64,000 nt of DNA, taken from assembly GCF_024543085.1 (NCBI RefSeq), contig NZ_JANHNZ010000001.1:62001-126000 (forward strand). The letters are read 5' to 3'. The position numbers and the translations under genes were made by a program. This DNA comes from Granulicatella seriolae (GTDB lineage: Bacteria; Bacillota; Bacilli; Lactobacillales; Aerococcaceae). Shown here one piece after another: positions 30,193-41,083 of this stretch. Every line of letters begins with the position of its first letter. Position 1 is the first letter of the stretch. The notes beneath the pieces are model-generated. The model was not told the DNA's origin. It saw only the letters and a program-made list of their open reading frames with translations, and ran no database searches.

Positions 30193-30957
30193 TCATCCTC
30201 TTTCGTTAATTAATTCTGTTTGATAGGAAATAGCTGATAAAGCATATAATGGCGCTGTTTCTGCGCGTAGTATTCTTGGTCCCAAACCACAAGGAACAAC
30301 TCCCTGGCTCTGTAAAAAATCAATTTCGTTTTGATCAAAACCGCCTTCTGGTCCAAATATCATTAAGATGGAGTCTCCACTTTTTACCTTAGACACTAAG
30401 GATGCGAAATGCGAAGTCTCTCCCTGTCTAGCACTATCTTCAAAAGCAACTAGACTGGCCGTATAGTCACTTGCTTTTGAGCATAAGTCTTTAAGTGAAT
30501 GAACTTGGTCAACAAACGGAACTAGACTTCGATGCGATTGCTCTGCAGCTTCTTTGGCTATTTTTTGCAATCGTTGAATTTTCTTTTGACTCTTGTCTTC
30601 TTTCCATTTTACCATGGTTCTTGTGGTATCTAGTGGGATAATTGAAAAAGCACCTAATTCAGTAGCCTTTTGGGTAATCCATTCTAGTTTATCACCTTTA
30701 GGAAGTCCTACTGCTATGGTTACTTTGACTGGCATCTCAGCAGACTTCACCTTATCCACTTGCAAGCTGACTTCAAGTTCTTGGTCATGTATTTGCGTAA
30801 TGGTAGCAATAAAAGTTTGTTGTGATTGGTCGACAAGATAAAAAGAGCTGCCAATGCCCATTCTCATCACACGCAACATATGATGGAGTGTCTCCTTGTC
30901 AAAACCAATCGTTGATTCCGACTCATTTACATCTCTATCAATAAAATATCTTTGCAT
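30193..30957 (-). CDS. rsmE: 16S rRNA (uracil1498-N3)-methyltransferase RsmE
   Basis: 254 residues. A SPOUT-class enzyme that methylates U1498 of 16S rRNA. The N-terminal PUA-like part starts [10 protein letters not shown]; the C-terminal knot has IFGPEGGF and [16 protein letters not shown], the S-adenosylmethionine-binding motifs. It lies between prmA (2 bp) and deoC (4 bp) in one operon. Confidence 0.97.
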   Translation of the reverse strand: MQRYFIDRDVNESESTIGFDKETLHHMLRVMRMGIGSSFYLVDQSQQTFIATITQIHDQELEVSLQVDKVKSAEMPVKVTIAVGLPKGDKLEWITQKATELGAFSIIPLDTTRTMVKWKEDKSQKKIQRLQKIAKEAAEQSHRSLVPFVDQVHSLKDLCSKASDYTASLVAFEDSARQGETSHFASLVSKVKSGDSILMIFGPEGGFDQNEIDFLQSQGVVPCGLGPRILRAETAPLYALSAISYQTELINERG

Positions 30958-30959
30958 AA

Positions 30960-31907
30960 CTAGTCCTCATTCCCTTTTGTGAAAATGAGACAGTTCCAGT
31001 CTCCCAGTTGCATGGATTGTTTTAGATAAAATCCATGTTCTACATATGCATCTACTACAGAGTCTTTTTTGCTGTCAATAATACCCGATAAAATTAAATG
31101 TCCCTTGTCTTTCAAGTTTCTGTAAGCATCTTGAGGCATCTTAACTAAAATTTCAGCTAAAATATTAGCGATAATAATATCTGCTGGAAGATCAATTCCT
31201 TCTAATAGATTATTTTCAGAAATTTTTATATCAGAAGCAAACTCATTCAAAGAAATATTTTCTTTGGAAACACGTGTAGCTAGTTCGTCAATATCAAATG
31301 CGTAGCTGTCACAAACTCCTAGTGCCTTAGCTGCGATGCTTAAAACTCCAGAGCCCGTACCAACATCTAAAATCGTTTCACCACCCCGTACCAACTGTTC
31401 TAAAGCCATTAATGACAATTGAGTGGTTGGATGTGTTCCTGTGCCAAAAGCCATACCCGGATCCAGTTTGATAATGATTTCATGCTCTTGACTAGCTTTG
31501 TAATCAATCCAGCTAGGTACAATGGTCAAATAACGACTAACTCGTACTGGAAAATAATAGGCTTTCCAAGCATCAGCCCAATCGCTTTGCCCCATTTGAG
31601 AAATTTCTAAGGTATTTTTTCCAAGCTCCAAACCAAATTCTTTCAAAGCTTCTAGTTTTTGCAGAATGTCAGCTTGTAATTGGTCATTCCATTCTTCCTC
31701 AGTAAAATATGCTTTGACAAAGACATCTTCATTGGAAAACAATTCTGACTGATTTACTTTTAGCCATTGCAACTGCTCTTCATTTAGTTGAAAAAAATCT
31801 GCTGGATCTTCAATGGAAACCCCTTTAGACCCTGCTGCGATTAAGATTTCTGAGATAGCTTCAACACTTTCTGTATGTGTTTTAACAGTGGCTTCAATCC
31901 ACTCCAT
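30960..31907 (-). CDS. prmA: Ribosomal protein L11 methyltransferase
   Basis: 315 residues, family length. PrmA trimethylates ribosomal protein L11. Motif I for S-adenosylmethionine is LDVGTGSGVLSIAA; GMAFGTGTHPTTQL and NILAEIL are also typical. The ATG follows AAGGAGGAG. It is the first gene of the prmA-rsmE-deoC cluster and diverges from gpsB across a 278-bp gap. Confidence 0.97.
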   Translation of the reverse strand: MEWIEATVKTHTESVEAISEILIAAGSKGVSIEDPADFFQLNEEQLQWLKVNQSELFSNEDVFVKAYFTEEEWNDQLQADILQKLEALKEFGLELGKNTLEISQMGQSDWADAWKAYYFPVRVSRYLTIVPSWIDYKASQEHEIIIKLDPGMAFGTGTHPTTQLSLMALEQLVRGGETILDVGTGSGVLSIAAKALGVCDSYAFDIDELATRVSKENISLNEFASDIKISENNLLEGIDLPADIIIANILAEILVKMPQDAYRNLKDKGHLILSGIIDSKKDSVVDAYVEHGFYLKQSMQLGDWNCLIFTKGNED

Positions 31908-32185
31908 TTAACTCCTCCTTTTTTGTTTTAATAGCGCTCACCTATCTTGAAGGCAAACAACTTTACCTCTTTTTCCTATTACTCTACTATACAACACTTT
32001 AGCCAAATTGACGAACTTTATTATATTTAAAAAATGTCTAAAAATAGTATAATATTTGCTAGTGTATTTGTATTTGCTCGGTATTTTTAGTATTATAATA
32101 GAGATAGTTGACTAAGTCAGTCTTCTACTATTTAATAATCATAAATCTAGAGACTATAAAAATCAATATGAGGTGTAAGTTATTT

Positions 32186-32575
32186 ATGGTAAAAACATTA
32201 TTAACAACAAAAGATATTTTAAACAAAACCTTCAAACACTCTTTTAGAGGCTTTGACATTGGAGAAGTTGACGAATTTTTGGACGCAGTTATCAGAGATT
32301 ATGATGCTTATCAAAAAGAAATTGCTTTTTTACAAAATGAAAATGAGCGTCTTATTGCTAAAGTCGATGAATTGTCAAGACAAGCCAACGTTTCTCAAGC
32401 AACTCGTCAAACAACTCCATCCGGCGGCGTAACCAATTTTGATATCTTAAAACGTTTATCGAACTTAGAAAAACATGTTTTTGATTCAAAATTATCAGAA
32501 AACACTACGGAACCTGACCAAGCAAGTGATGATGACCTTTATAAAACACGTGTCATCTCCCCAATAAACGATTAA
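32186..32575 (+). CDS. gpsB: Cell-cycle protein GpsB (DivIVA-like)
   Basis: 129 residues from the ATG at 32186, 10 bp after AGGTG; the frame is open further upstream but the GpsB family starts near this residue. The DivIVA-like N-terminal domain (LTTKDILNKTFKHSFRGFDIGEVDEFLD) is followed by a coiled coil and a short C-terminal domain. GpsB links septal and peripheral cell-wall synthesis by binding penicillin-binding proteins. A TATAAT at 32094 is a likely -10, with a weak -35. Confidence 0.95.
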   Translation: MVKTLLTTKDILNKTFKHSFRGFDIGEVDEFLDAVIRDYDAYQKEIAFLQNENERLIAKVDELSRQANVSQATRQTTPSGGVTNFDILKRLSNLEKHVFDSKLSENTTEPDQASDDDLYKTRVISPIND

Positions 32576-32584
32576 TCATTATCT

Positions 32585-32968
32585 TGTAAATTCTGAGTAA
32601 TTGCGGTCTATTTGACATAGGCTGAGGAAAGTCCATGCTCGCACAAGCTGTGATGCTTGTAGTGTTCGTGCTTAGCGAAACAATAAGCTAAGGCAATCAA
32701 TTGATTGACGGCAGAAGAAATGGCTAAGGGCGATGTCTATGCCAGACTATTCTTGAAAGTGCCACAGTGACGTAGCAATCTCGGAAACGTGATTGGTGGA
32801 ACGCGGTAAACCCCTCGAGCGAGCAACCCAAACTATAAGGTAGGGGCACTCTTTTTAGGAATCCAACGATAAAAGAGACATATGAACATATGTAGACAGA
32901 TAATTACTGAAGCTAACAAGACCTGATTGTTAGCGGAACAGAACATGGCTTATAGGAATTTACAACAG
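32585..32968 (+). ncRNA. rnpB: RNase P RNA (M1-type catalytic RNA)
   Basis: The conserved block GAGGAAAGTCCATGCTCGCAC is near the 5' end, and the 3' part contains ACAGAACATGGCTTATAGG, both diagnostic. The ends pair (GTAAATT at 32586-32592 with AATTTAC at 32957-32963) as helix P1. It is the RNA subunit of RNase P, which removes tRNA 5' leaders. It begins only 10 bp after gpsB, so its promoter is probably within or before that gene. The gpsB-rnpB-ypsC order matches Bacillus. Confidence 0.95.
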
Positions 32969-32976
32969 GTTTTTTT

Positions 32977-33004
32977 ATCTGAGACGTTTGTCTCAGATTT
33001 TTTT
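32977..33004 (+). terminator. rnpB terminator
   Basis: A 9-bp stem ATCTGAGAC/GTCTCAGAT with a 4-nt loop and a T-run follows the RNase P RNA directly. Confidence 0.9.
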
Positions 33005-33054
33005 AGGAACTTTACATTTAGATAGATAAACCAGTTAGAAATAGGAGGTTATTT

Positions 33055-34200
33055 ATGCACCAATATCAATTAGTGGCTACTGCAGCTGCTGGTATCGAAG
33101 CCTTAGTAGGCAAAGAATTAAAAGACTTGGGCTATGAGTGTCAAGTTGAAAACGGAAAAGCTTTTTTCAAAGGAACTGATATGGATATTGCCAAAACCAA
33201 TATCTGGTTAAGAACAGCTGACCGGATTAAGATTGTTTTTGGAAACTTTACCGCTACTACCTTTGACCAACTTTTTGAACAAACCAAAGCTCTCCCTTGG
33301 GAAGACATCTTACCAGTTGATGCCGAATTTCCAGTTTCAGGAAAATCTGTGAAATCAACTCTATATAGTGTGCCCAATTGCCAATCCATTGTAAAAAAAG
33401 CCATTGTTACACGATTAAGTGATGCTTATTCCAGACGAGGACAATTACCAGAAACCGGGGCCCTCTACCCTATCGAAGTGGCTATTTTGAAAGATGTGGT
33501 ATCTTTAACGATTGATACTAGTGGGACTAGCTTATTTAAACGTGGTTACCGTACTGAAAAAGGTGGCGCACCACTAAAAGAAAACATGGCTGCTAGTCTT
33601 GTCAAATTAACCAACTGGTACCCAGACAAACCATTTTATGATCCAGTTTGTGGTTCAGGAACAATCCCTATTGAAGCTGCCTTGATTGGTAAGAATATTG
33701 CACCAGGTCTAAATAGAACATTTGCGGCACAAGAATGGACTTTCTTTGATTCTAAAGCTTTTCCAACCGTAAAAGATGAAGCTCGTAAGGCCATTAAAGA
33801 AGATGTTCAATTGGATATTCTAGGGACGGATATTGATGGCTCCATGATCGAGATTGCTAAAAGGAATGCTGAAAAAGCTGGCGTTGCAGACCAGATTGTT
33901 TTCAAACAGATGCAACTGTCCGACTTCAAAACCAATAAGGACAATGGCGTTATCGTAGCTAATCCCCCTTACGGTGACCGGTTACTTTCTGAAGAACAAG
34001 CCCAAGCCCTTTACGCTCAAATGGGTGCTACTTACAAACCTTTAACAACATGGAGTAAGTATATCTTAACCAGTGACTTAGCTTTTGAGACACACTATGG
34101 TCAAAGAGCAACCAAGAAAAGAAAACTATACAATGGCGCAATAAGAACTGATTTGTTCCAATTCTGGGGCAAGCGTACTCCAAGAAAAATTGAAAACTAA
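33055..34200 (+). CDS. THUMP-domain class I RNA methyltransferase (YpsC/RlmL-like)
   Basis: 381 residues. An N-terminal THUMP domain (about 1-160) is followed by a Rossmann methyltransferase with FYDPVCGSGTIPIEAAL (motif I) and VANPPYGDRL (the NPPY catalytic motif for N-methylation of bases in RNA). It is the YpsC family, similar to the N-terminal half of E. coli RlmL, so 23S rRNA guanine is a likely substrate; not proven. The ATG follows TAGGAGG. Confidence 0.9.
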   Translation: MHQYQLVATAAAGIEALVGKELKDLGYECQVENGKAFFKGTDMDIAKTNIWLRTADRIKIVFGNFTATTFDQLFEQTKALPWEDILPVDAEFPVSGKSVKSTLYSVPNCQSIVKKAIVTRLSDAYSRRGQLPETGALYPIEVAILKDVVSLTIDTSGTSLFKRGYRTEKGGAPLKENMAASLVKLTNWYPDKPFYDPVCGSGTIPIEAALIGKNIAPGLNRTFAAQEWTFFDSKAFPTVKDEARKAIKEDVQLDILGTDIDGSMIEIAKRNAEKAGVADQIVFKQMQLSDFKTNKDNGVIVANPPYGDRLLSEEQAQALYAQMGATYKPLTTWSKYILTSDLAFETHYGQRATKKRKLYNGAIRTDLFQFWGKRTPRKIEN

Positions 34201-34293
34201 AGAATGGCTTACCTACTATTTGTAACTAAGTCCTCAAATGAGATTGATCAGAAATAACAGTGTAAACCATAGTTCAAAAAAATTAGCTTATTC

Positions 34294-34342
34294 AAAAATC
34301 GTCAAGTTTCTCGAACAACTTTCGAGAAACTTGACGATTTTT
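34294..34342. terminator. Bidirectional terminator after the THUMP methyltransferase gene
   Basis: A 21-bp perfect palindrome with a 7-nt loop and A/T-runs on both sides, 94 bp after the stop codon. The rest of 34201-34462 shows no gene. Confidence 0.85.
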
Positions 34343-34462
34343 ATGTCAATAAAAATAACTGTCAATACAGCTCTTTCAATAATTATTTGGCGTAATCTAC
34401 TTAGGTGTATACTCAATATCAAGAGAAGGAAGTTGTTTTTGATATCTTTACCACAAGGTAGT

Positions 34463-35107
34463 TTAATAATCCTCCATGTTTAAGTTTTTTAAATCTACTC
34501 CTATTCTCTCAATCATTTGCTCTAGATCTGCACCCGTATCTCGTTCATCATCTGCAATAGCCTTCTTTACTTTATGTCCAATTAATTCATCATAAATATC
34601 TTTAATCTTTTCATTAAATCTATCATTGTATCTGTTGGATATTCTTTTCCATACAAAAAAGTTTTTATTGGCATCAGAATCTATCTTGGTTTCATCAGTA
34701 GAAACAGCCTTATTTTTGACATGGTCACGCTCTTTTAGAAGCATAAGAAAATAGATATACGCTTTTGGAATGAGAATACAAATAGTAGGATTCTCTCGAA
34801 AATTATTGATGAAATGATAAGAAACATACTGATCTCGTGTTAACCATCTCATTGGCAACTCTTCCTCATTCATCTGAACGATTTTACGACCACTAAAGAC
34901 AGAACGAGAATAAGCAAAAAGGATCATTTTAAGTAACATTCTTGGGTGGTGATTAGGACGACCCGTAAAGATTAAAGAGTCAGAAAATTCGGTATCTGGA
35001 ATGGAATCAACGAATTGACTGATAAAAAGTGCATCATGATCTTCAGGGATCGTATAATCAAAATTTGGTACAAGTGAACCTTCTGAGCTATCATACTGTT
35101 TATACAT
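34463..35107 (-). pseudogene. Truncated IS1182-family transposase
   Basis: 214 residues that match the N-terminal half of IS1182-type transposases: the RPNHHPRMLLKMILFAYSRSVFSGRK block, the LPMRWLTRDQ.VSYHFINNFR block, and the start of the catalytic region (STDETKIDSDANKN.FVWK). A full protein would be around twice as long; the last residues (AIADDERDTGADLEQMIERIGVDL) are followed by a stop. The C-terminal catalytic part is missing and no terminal inverted repeats were found, so it is not active. Confidence 0.85.
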
Positions 35108-35185
35108 TCAAGCGCCTCCTGATTGTGGTTTTCTGTTACTAACATTGTATCATGTAAGCACTTTGTTGGTTGCAAAATTTTGTAT

Positions 35186-35236
35186 TAAAAAAAAGAAAAA
35201 GATGCTTCTCACAGGATTTGTGGAAAGCACCTTTTT
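35186..35236 (-). terminator. pflA terminator
   Basis: On the minus strand an AAAAAGGTGCTT.CCAC stem with its complement is followed by a long T-run, 18 bp after the pflA stop. Confidence 0.88.
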
Positions 35237-35254
35237 AATTGTCATTTATGCATA

Positions 35255-36016
35255 TTATGCGGTTAAGAATCCTGTATAAGAATCTGTATTCAATATTCTA
35301 CGTGCATTTTCAACACGTTCTGGTGTTGGTGGTTCAATACCATCCAACTTATATGGGATTCCTAGATTTTTCCACTTGTATACCCCTAATTTATGGTAAG
35401 GAAGAATTTCAAATTTCTGAACATTTTTTAATTCTGCAACAAAGTCGCTCAATCGGTATAAGTACTCGTCATAGTCAGTTCTCTCAGGCACAAGGACATG
35501 ACGAATCCAAACTGGTTGACCTTTTCGAGAAAGATATCTTGCCAATTCTAGAATATTATCGTTTGGCCAGCCTGTCATTTTGCGGTGCCCTTCTGAGTCA
35601 ATGTGTTTTAAATCCAAGAGAATCAAATCAGTATATTGAAGTAATTCTTCAAACTTGCTGAAAAATGGTTCGTCATAAGTGAAAGGCATACCACAAGAAT
35701 CAAGCGTTGTGTGTACCCCTTGTTCCTTACATTTTCTAAAGAAGTCAATTAGAAAATCTATTTGTAGAAGTGGTTCCCCACCGCTGATGGTGACACCACC
35801 CTTTTTCCCCCAGAAAGGACGATATTTCAAAGCTTCTTGTAACAATTCATCTGTTATTCTTTTGTGGCCCGTGCCAATATTCCAAGTGTCTGGATTATGA
35901 CAAAACTCGCAACGCATACGACAGCCTTGCATAAAAGTCACAAATCGAATTCCAGGACCATCTACTGAGCCAAAACTTTCAGTAGAGTGAATATAACCGA
36001 CTACAGGTTCAGTCAT
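35255..36016 (-). CDS. pflA: Pyruvate formate-lyase activating enzyme
   Basis: 253 residues from the ATG at 36014-36016 with AGGAG 9 bp upstream; a longer frame of 280 residues lacks such a site and exceeds the family length. A radical-SAM enzyme that installs the glycyl radical on PflB. The Cx3CxxC cluster is at C32, C36 and C39. TISGGEPLLQ and DLKHID are family motifs. It is 102 bp after pflB with a hairpin between. Confidence 0.95.
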   Translation of the reverse strand: MTEPVVGYIHSTESFGSVDGPGIRFVTFMQGCRMRCEFCHNPDTWNIGTGHKRITDELLQEALKYRPFWGKKGGVTISGGEPLLQIDFLIDFFRKCKEQGVHTTLDSCGMPFTYDEPFFSKFEELLQYTDLILLDLKHIDSEGHRKMTGWPNDNILELARYLSRKGQPVWIRHVLVPERTDYDEYLYRLSDFVAELKNVQKFEILPYHKLGVYKWKNLGIPYKLDGIEPPTPERVENARRILNTDSYTGFLTA

Positions 36017-36043
36017 TTCTGTCCCACTCCTTTTCACTAATGT

Positions 36044-36081
36044 AAATAAGCGAATGGACGACAGTGTCCATCCGCTTATTT
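36044..36081. other. Hairpin between pflB and pflA (no T-run)
   Basis: AAATAAGCGAATGGAC at 36044-36059 pairs with 36066-36081 with one mismatch. There is no T-run on the minus strand, so it is more likely an mRNA-processing or stability element than a strong terminator. Confidence 0.6.
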
Positions 36082-36118
36082 GTTGATTTCTATTCACAAC
36101 ATCTTAAGTGAGTTTGTC

Positions 36119-38347
36119 TTACATGCTTTCGTGCATTGTACGGTTGATAACATCCAATTGTTGTTCACGAGTTAGCTTGATGAAGTTAACTGCGTAACCA
36201 GACACACGGATTGTTAATTGTGGGTATTCTTCTGGATGTTCCATAGCATCTAATAAAGTGTCACGGTTGAATACGTTGATATTCAAGTGATGACCACCTT
36301 TAAATGCATAACCATCAAGCATAGCCACTAAGTTATCTTCTTGTACATCTAATTCACGTCCTAAGGCTTTAGGAATGATTGAGAATGTATTTGAGATTCC
36401 GTCAAGTGCATATTCATAAGGAACTTTTGCAACTGATGAAAGTGACGCTAAAGCACCATGAGTGTCACGTCCATGCATTGGGTTAGCACCCGGTGCAAAT
36501 GGTTCGCCGGAACGACGTCCATCAGGTGTGTTACCTGTTTTCTTACCATAAACAACGTTAGATGTAATGGTAAGAATTGACGTAGTGTGTTTTGCATTAC
36601 GGTAAGTTTTGTGTTTTTTAACTTTGGTCATGAATTCTTTCAATAACCAGATAGCAATGTCATCGGCACGATCATCATTGTTACCAAATTTAGGGAAATC
36701 GCCTTCTACATCGTAGTCAACTACTAAGCCGTTTTCATCACGGATAGTTTTAACCGTTGCATATTTGATGGCTGATAATGAGTCAACTGTTACAGAGAAT
36801 CCAGCAATACCTGTTGCCATTGTACGTAGAATTTCTGTGTCATGAAGAGCCATTTCAAGTCTTTCATAGCTATATTTGTCATGCATGTAGTGGATAATGT
36901 TTAGAGTATTTAAGTACATACCACATACCCATTCCATCATGTCGTTAAATTTGTCTACAACTTCTTTGTAGTCTAAAATTTCGCTTGTGATTGGTTGGAA
37001 TCTTGGTCCAACTTGAGCTTTAGATTTTTCATCAACACCACCATTGATAGCATATAACAATGTTTTCGCTAAGTTCGCACGAGCTCCGAAGAATTGCATT
37101 TGTTTACCGATACGCATTGCAGATACACAACATGCGATTCCGTAGTCGTCTCCCCATTCAGGACGCATAACATCATCATTTTCATATTGGATTGCTGAAG
37201 TGTTGATAGATGTTTTAGCAGCGAATTTCTTGAAGTTTTCTGGTAAACGTGTTGACCAAAGAACTGTCAAGTTTGGTTCTGGCGCTGGGCCTAAGTTGTT
37301 TAGTGTGTGTAAGAAACGGAAGCTGTTTTTTGTTACCAATGGGCGTCCATCTTCACCAACACCAGCGATTGATTCCGTTACCCAAGTTGGGTCACCTGAG
37401 AATAAATCATTGTATTCAGGTGTACGAGCAAATTTAACTAAACGTAATTTCATAACAAAGTGGTCAACAATTTCTTGTGCTTCTTCTTCTGTTAATGTTC
37501 CGTTAGCTAAGTCACGTTGTACGTAAATATCTAAGAAAGTAGATGTACGTCCTAATGACATCGCTGCACCGTTTTGTTCTTTAATAGCTGCTAGATATCC
37601 TAGGTATAACCATTGGAAAGCTTCTTTAGCTGTTGTAGCAGGTTGAGAAATATCAAAACCATAGATATTTCCTAATTCTTTTAATTCTAATAATGCACGG
37701 TATTGTTCAGAAACTTCTTCACGTAGACGGATAACGTCTTCTGACATAGTTCCATCACCAATGTTAGCATAATCTTTTTGTTTTTCAGCAATTAGACGAT
37801 CTACTCCATATAGAGCGACACGACGGTAGTCACCAATGATACGTCCACGACCATAAGCATCAGGAAGACCAGTGATAACCCCACTCTTACGAGCTGCACG
37901 AATTTCAGGTGTGTAAGCATCAAAGACGCCTTGATTATGTGTCTTACGATAGTCACGGAAGATATGAGAAATTTCTTCATCAATCTTGAAGCCATAAGCT
38001 TCAGCTGATGCTTCACTCATACGGATACCACCAAATGGTTGCAAGCTACGTTTAAATGGTTTTTCAGTTTGGAATCCAACAACTGTTTCTAAATCTTTGT
38101 TTAAGTAACCTGGTCCGTGTGAAGTAATAGTAGATACAACTTTTGTATCCATATCTAATACGCCACCAGCTTCACGTTCTTTAACATTAAGTTCCATTAC
38201 TTGTTTCCATAATTCTTTTGTTGCTTCAGTAGGTCCAGCAAGGAAACTGTCGTCTCCTTCGTATAGGTCAAAGTTTTCTTGGATGAAGTCACGTACGTTT
38301 ACTTCTTGTTTCCAAACATTACCCTTAAAACCGTTCCATTGTTCCAT
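36119..38347 (-). CDS. pflB: Formate C-acetyltransferase (pyruvate formate-lyase)
   Basis: 742 residues. It converts pyruvate and CoA to acetyl-CoA and formate under anaerobic conditions. The catalytic Cys pair is C406-C407 (IACCVSAM), and the glycyl-radical loop RVSGYAVNF is near the C-terminus with the radical Gly at about 717. Codons are strongly biased, as in a highly expressed gene. Its promoter lies about 60-85 bp upstream; pflA follows. Confidence 0.98.
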   Translation of the reverse strand: MEQWNGFKGNVWKQEVNVRDFIQENFDLYEGDDSFLAGPTEATKELWKQVMELNVKEREAGGVLDMDTKVVSTITSHGPGYLNKDLETVVGFQTEKPFKRSLQPFGGIRMSEASAEAYGFKIDEEISHIFRDYRKTHNQGVFDAYTPEIRAARKSGVITGLPDAYGRGRIIGDYRRVALYGVDRLIAEKQKDYANIGDGTMSEDVIRLREEVSEQYRALLELKELGNIYGFDISQPATTAKEAFQWLYLGYLAAIKEQNGAAMSLGRTSTFLDIYVQRDLANGTLTEEEAQEIVDHFVMKLRLVKFARTPEYNDLFSGDPTWVTESIAGVGEDGRPLVTKNSFRFLHTLNNLGPAPEPNLTVLWSTRLPENFKKFAAKTSINTSAIQYENDDVMRPEWGDDYGIACCVSAMRIGKQMQFFGARANLAKTLLYAINGGVDEKSKAQVGPRFQPITSEILDYKEVVDKFNDMMEWVCGMYLNTLNIIHYMHDKYSYERLEMALHDTEILRTMATGIAGFSVTVDSLSAIKYATVKTIRDENGLVVDYDVEGDFPKFGNNDDRADDIAIWLLKEFMTKVKKHKTYRNAKHTTSILTITSNVVYGKKTGNTPDGRRSGEPFAPGANPMHGRDTHGALASLSSVAKVPYEYALDGISNTFSIIPKALGRELDVQEDNLVAMLDGYAFKGGHHLNINVFNRDTLLDAMEHPEEYPQLTIRVSGYAVNFIKLTREQQLDVINRTMHESM

Positions 38348-38406
38348 TCTTGTTCCTCCTTAAATTTTTACCCTTTGTGAAATATATAACAGTTATTTAC
38401 ATCTTT

Positions 38407-38434
38407 ATTATAACACTTTTTTAGAAAAGCGCAA
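38407..38434 (-). promoter_or_regulatory. pflB promoter
   Basis: TTGCGC (38429-38434) and TATAAT (38407-38412), spacer 16 bp, minus strand. No cre site or Rex site was clearly identified in 38348-38560, although the region is AT-rich. Confidence 0.65.
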
Positions 38435-38562
38435 CAGATACAAGAGGAAAAAGTCAAAAAAATTTAAAAAAATGCCTATAAACACACAAAAAAGCCAATA
38501 TTTGGCAGTATACAAAAGAATTTAAAAATATCAACAACCACTAGATATAGAATAAACTGTAT

Positions 38563-38607
38563 TAAAAAGCCACAGATAACTGTTATATAATACAGTCATC
38601 TGTGGCT
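38563..38607 (-). terminator. parC terminator
   Basis: A near-perfect hairpin (AGCCACAGAT with ATCTGTGGCT, and an inner ACTGT/ACAGT) with a T-run on the minus strand, 12 bp after the parC stop. Confidence 0.85.
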
Positions 38608-38619
38608 ATACAGAGCATT

Positions 38620-41082
38620 TTATTCTCCAATAGATAGAATATTGACGTGGTTTTTCACAATGTCTGTAACCTCTTCCACATCATCCTTAAACAAGTATGA
38701 CCCATTAGAAGTACGTTCTGACAAAGCATAAGAGGATGGGTCTACGTCAAAGACTTGTCCTTTATCGGTTCGCACGGTAAAGCTTTCTTCTTTAGTAAGC
38801 AGATTAGATACAAAGATCATTCGGTGAGGTCTAACTTTCAGTTCTTTAAGAACCATAAGCCCTCGCTTGGCCCGACTTAAAATTGAAACTTCCTCAGGAT
38901 TCATTCGTTTAACCCCTCCTCTTTGCGTCACAAAGAGTAAGGCAGGACGACTAGTTTGAGATGGATATATAGTTCCGGCCACTAAGTAATCTTCTTTTCT
39001 AAGATTAATAGCTTTTACACCGCTAGCTATCGTTCCAACAATAGGTACTTCATCCAAGGTATAACGCAAGGCAAAACCACAATGGGTCGTCAAGAAGACT
39101 TGATAGTCTGGTCCAGTTGCTAAATGGATCGCAACAACTTCATCACTTGCCGTTTTTAACTTAATAGCTTTACTGGTTCGAGTTTTGTAACCTCTAAAAG
39201 ATTGGAAATCGTGGAAATAGGTTTGTTTAATCATACCCTCTTTGGTCATGAAAACTAATGTATCAAGCCCTTCGTTTAACAGTTTAGGAACGATTTGGGC
39301 TCTTAAAACCCCTTCATTAGCTACCAAAGTAATGGATTGGCTGATATGTTGTCCCATATCTTTCCATTTCATATCTGGTAATTCATGAACAGGAATATGG
39401 ATATAATTACCCTTATTGGTAAAGGCAACCAAATTCGATAGTGTAGATGTTTTTTGAGCTAGCAAGATCTCATCATCATCTTTCATAGCTGGCGCTTCAG
39501 ATGCAGAGGCCTGATAAGAGCGCAAGCTAGTCCGTTTGTAGTAGCCTTGTTTAGTGACAACTACCATGACTTCCTCATCTGGGATTAGGATTTCTTGTTC
39601 TATCTTAATTTCTTCTATCTTATCTTCAATTTGTGTTAAACGTGGCGTAGCATAAGTCTTCTTGATGGTTCGAAGTTCGCTCTTCATGACTTGTAGAAGA
39701 ACCTTTTCAGATTTTAAGATACTTTGATAGGTTGCTACCTGTTCATTCAAATCGAGTTTTTCATTTTGTAGAGCTGTAATATCGGTATTGGTTAGACGAT
39801 ATAATTGTAAGGACACAATAGCCTCTGCTTGAATTTCAGAGAAACCAAACGCTTCTTGTAACCGATTCTTAGAATCTTTTTTATCTTTACTCTCTCTAAT
39901 CAATGCGATTACTTCATCTAAAATCGATAAAGCTTTCATCAATCCATCTACAATGTGCAATCTGTTTTGAGCTTTTGCCAAATTGTAAGTTGTTCTCTTG
40001 GTGATAACTTCTTTTTGATAGTCAATATAGGAACTTAAAATCTTTTTTAATCCTACTTGCATAGGCCGACGTTCATCAATGGCTACCATATTAAAATTAT
40101 AATTGATTTGTAAATCAGTATTTTTAAAAAGATAGTTCAATATGCCATCAGCATTCGCTTCTTTTTTTAATTCGACAACAATTTGGAGGCCTGTACGGTC
40201 AGATTCATCACGAACTTCCGCAATGCCTTCGATCTTACGATTGACACGAATTTCATCCATTTTTTTAACTAGATTAGCCTTGTTCACCTCATAAGGAATT
40301 TCAGAAATGACAATTTGTGACTTTCCGCCTTTAATAGCTTCTATAGCTGTTTTTGAACGTACGACTACCTTACCTCTACCTGTTTGATAGGCAGATTCTA
40401 ATTCTTCAACCCCTTGTATAATAGCACCTGTTGGAAAATCAGGTCCTTTGACAAAGGTCATCAAATCCTTAACGGTTGCATTTGGTTTGTCGATAAGATG
40501 AACAGTAGCATCAATCACTTCGCCTAAGTTATGAGTAGGTATTTCTGTTGCGTAACCAGCAGAAATACCTGTTGATCCATTAACCAATAAGTTAGGGAAA
40601 CGGGCTGGTAAAACAGTTGGCTCTTGATCGGTATCATCAAAATTTAAAACAAATTCTACTGTTTCTTTGTCAATATCTCGTAATAATTCTTCCGAGATTT
40701 TTGACAAACGGGCTTCCGTATACCGCATAGCAGCAGCTGGATCGCCGTCCATACTACCATTATTGCCGTGCATTTCGACCAATACTTCTCGCAATTTCCA
40801 GTCTTGGCTAAGGCGAACCATGGCTTCATACACAGACGAGTCTCCATGGGGATGGTAATTACCGATAACATTCCCTACCGTTTTTGCCGATTTCCTAAAT
40901 TGTTTATCACTACTGTTGCCTTCTGCATACATAGCATATAAGATACGACGCTGCACTGGTTTTAAGCCGTCACGAATATCAGGAAGGGCACGGTCTTGGA
41001 TGATATATTTAGAATAGCGACCAAAACGATCGCCCATGACATCTTCTAGGTTCAATACTTGAATGTCTTGTTCAGTGGTCAT
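38620..41082 (-). CDS. parC: Topoisomerase IV subunit A
   Basis: 820 residues. The catalytic Tyr is Y121 in [10 protein letters not shown]. The quinolone-resistance region (about 77-88, [12 protein letters not shown]) has the usual Ser and acidic residues, so no classical resistance change. The C-terminal beta-pinwheel blades are present. It decatenates daughter chromosomes together with ParE. The ParC rather than GyrA assignment rests on pairing with parE and the absence of a strong GyrA box. It is 1 bp after parE. Confidence 0.94.
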   Translation of the reverse strand: MTTEQDIQVLNLEDVMGDRFGRYSKYIIQDRALPDIRDGLKPVQRRILYAMYAEGNSSDKQFRKSAKTVGNVIGNYHPHGDSSVYEAMVRLSQDWKLREVLVEMHGNNGSMDGDPAAAMRYTEARLSKISEELLRDIDKETVEFVLNFDDTDQEPTVLPARFPNLLVNGSTGISAGYATEIPTHNLGEVIDATVHLIDKPNATVKDLMTFVKGPDFPTGAIIQGVEELESAYQTGRGKVVVRSKTAIEAIKGGKSQIVISEIPYEVNKANLVKKMDEIRVNRKIEGIAEVRDESDRTGLQIVVELKKEANADGILNYLFKNTDLQINYNFNMVAIDERRPMQVGLKKILSSYIDYQKEVITKRTTYNLAKAQNRLHIVDGLMKALSILDEVIALIRESKDKKDSKNRLQEAFGFSEIQAEAIVSLQLYRLTNTDITALQNEKLDLNEQVATYQSILKSEKVLLQVMKSELRTIKKTYATPRLTQIEDKIEEIKIEQEILIPDEEVMVVVTKQGYYKRTSLRSYQASASEAPAMKDDDEILLAQKTSTLSNLVAFTNKGNYIHIPVHELPDMKWKDMGQHISQSITLVANEGVLRAQIVPKLLNEGLDTLVFMTKEGMIKQTYFHDFQSFRGYKTRTSKAIKLKTASDEVVAIHLATGPDYQVFLTTHCGFALRYTLDEVPIVGTIASGVKAINLRKEDYLVAGTIYPSQTSRPALLFVTQRGGVKRMNPEEVSILSRAKRGLMVLKELKVRPHRMIFVSNLLTKEESFTVRTDKGQVFDVDPSSYALSERTSNGSYLFKDDVEEVTDIVKNHVNILSIGE

Positions 41083-41083
41083 C

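Noticed and set aside
32108-32185. N-terminal extension of GpsB
   Set aside because: The added hydrophobic stretch is absent from the family and starts almost at the predicted transcription start; the ATG at 32186 has a ribosome-binding site.
34201-34462. Possible small gene after the THUMP methyltransferase gene (81-codon frame at 34238)
   Set aside because: It runs through the perfect terminator palindrome, so it is not a plausible protein gene.
36017-36097. 27-residue extension of PflA
   Set aside because: It overlaps the hairpin at 36044-36081 and lacks a ribosome-binding site; the ATG at 36016 has AGGAG and fits family length.
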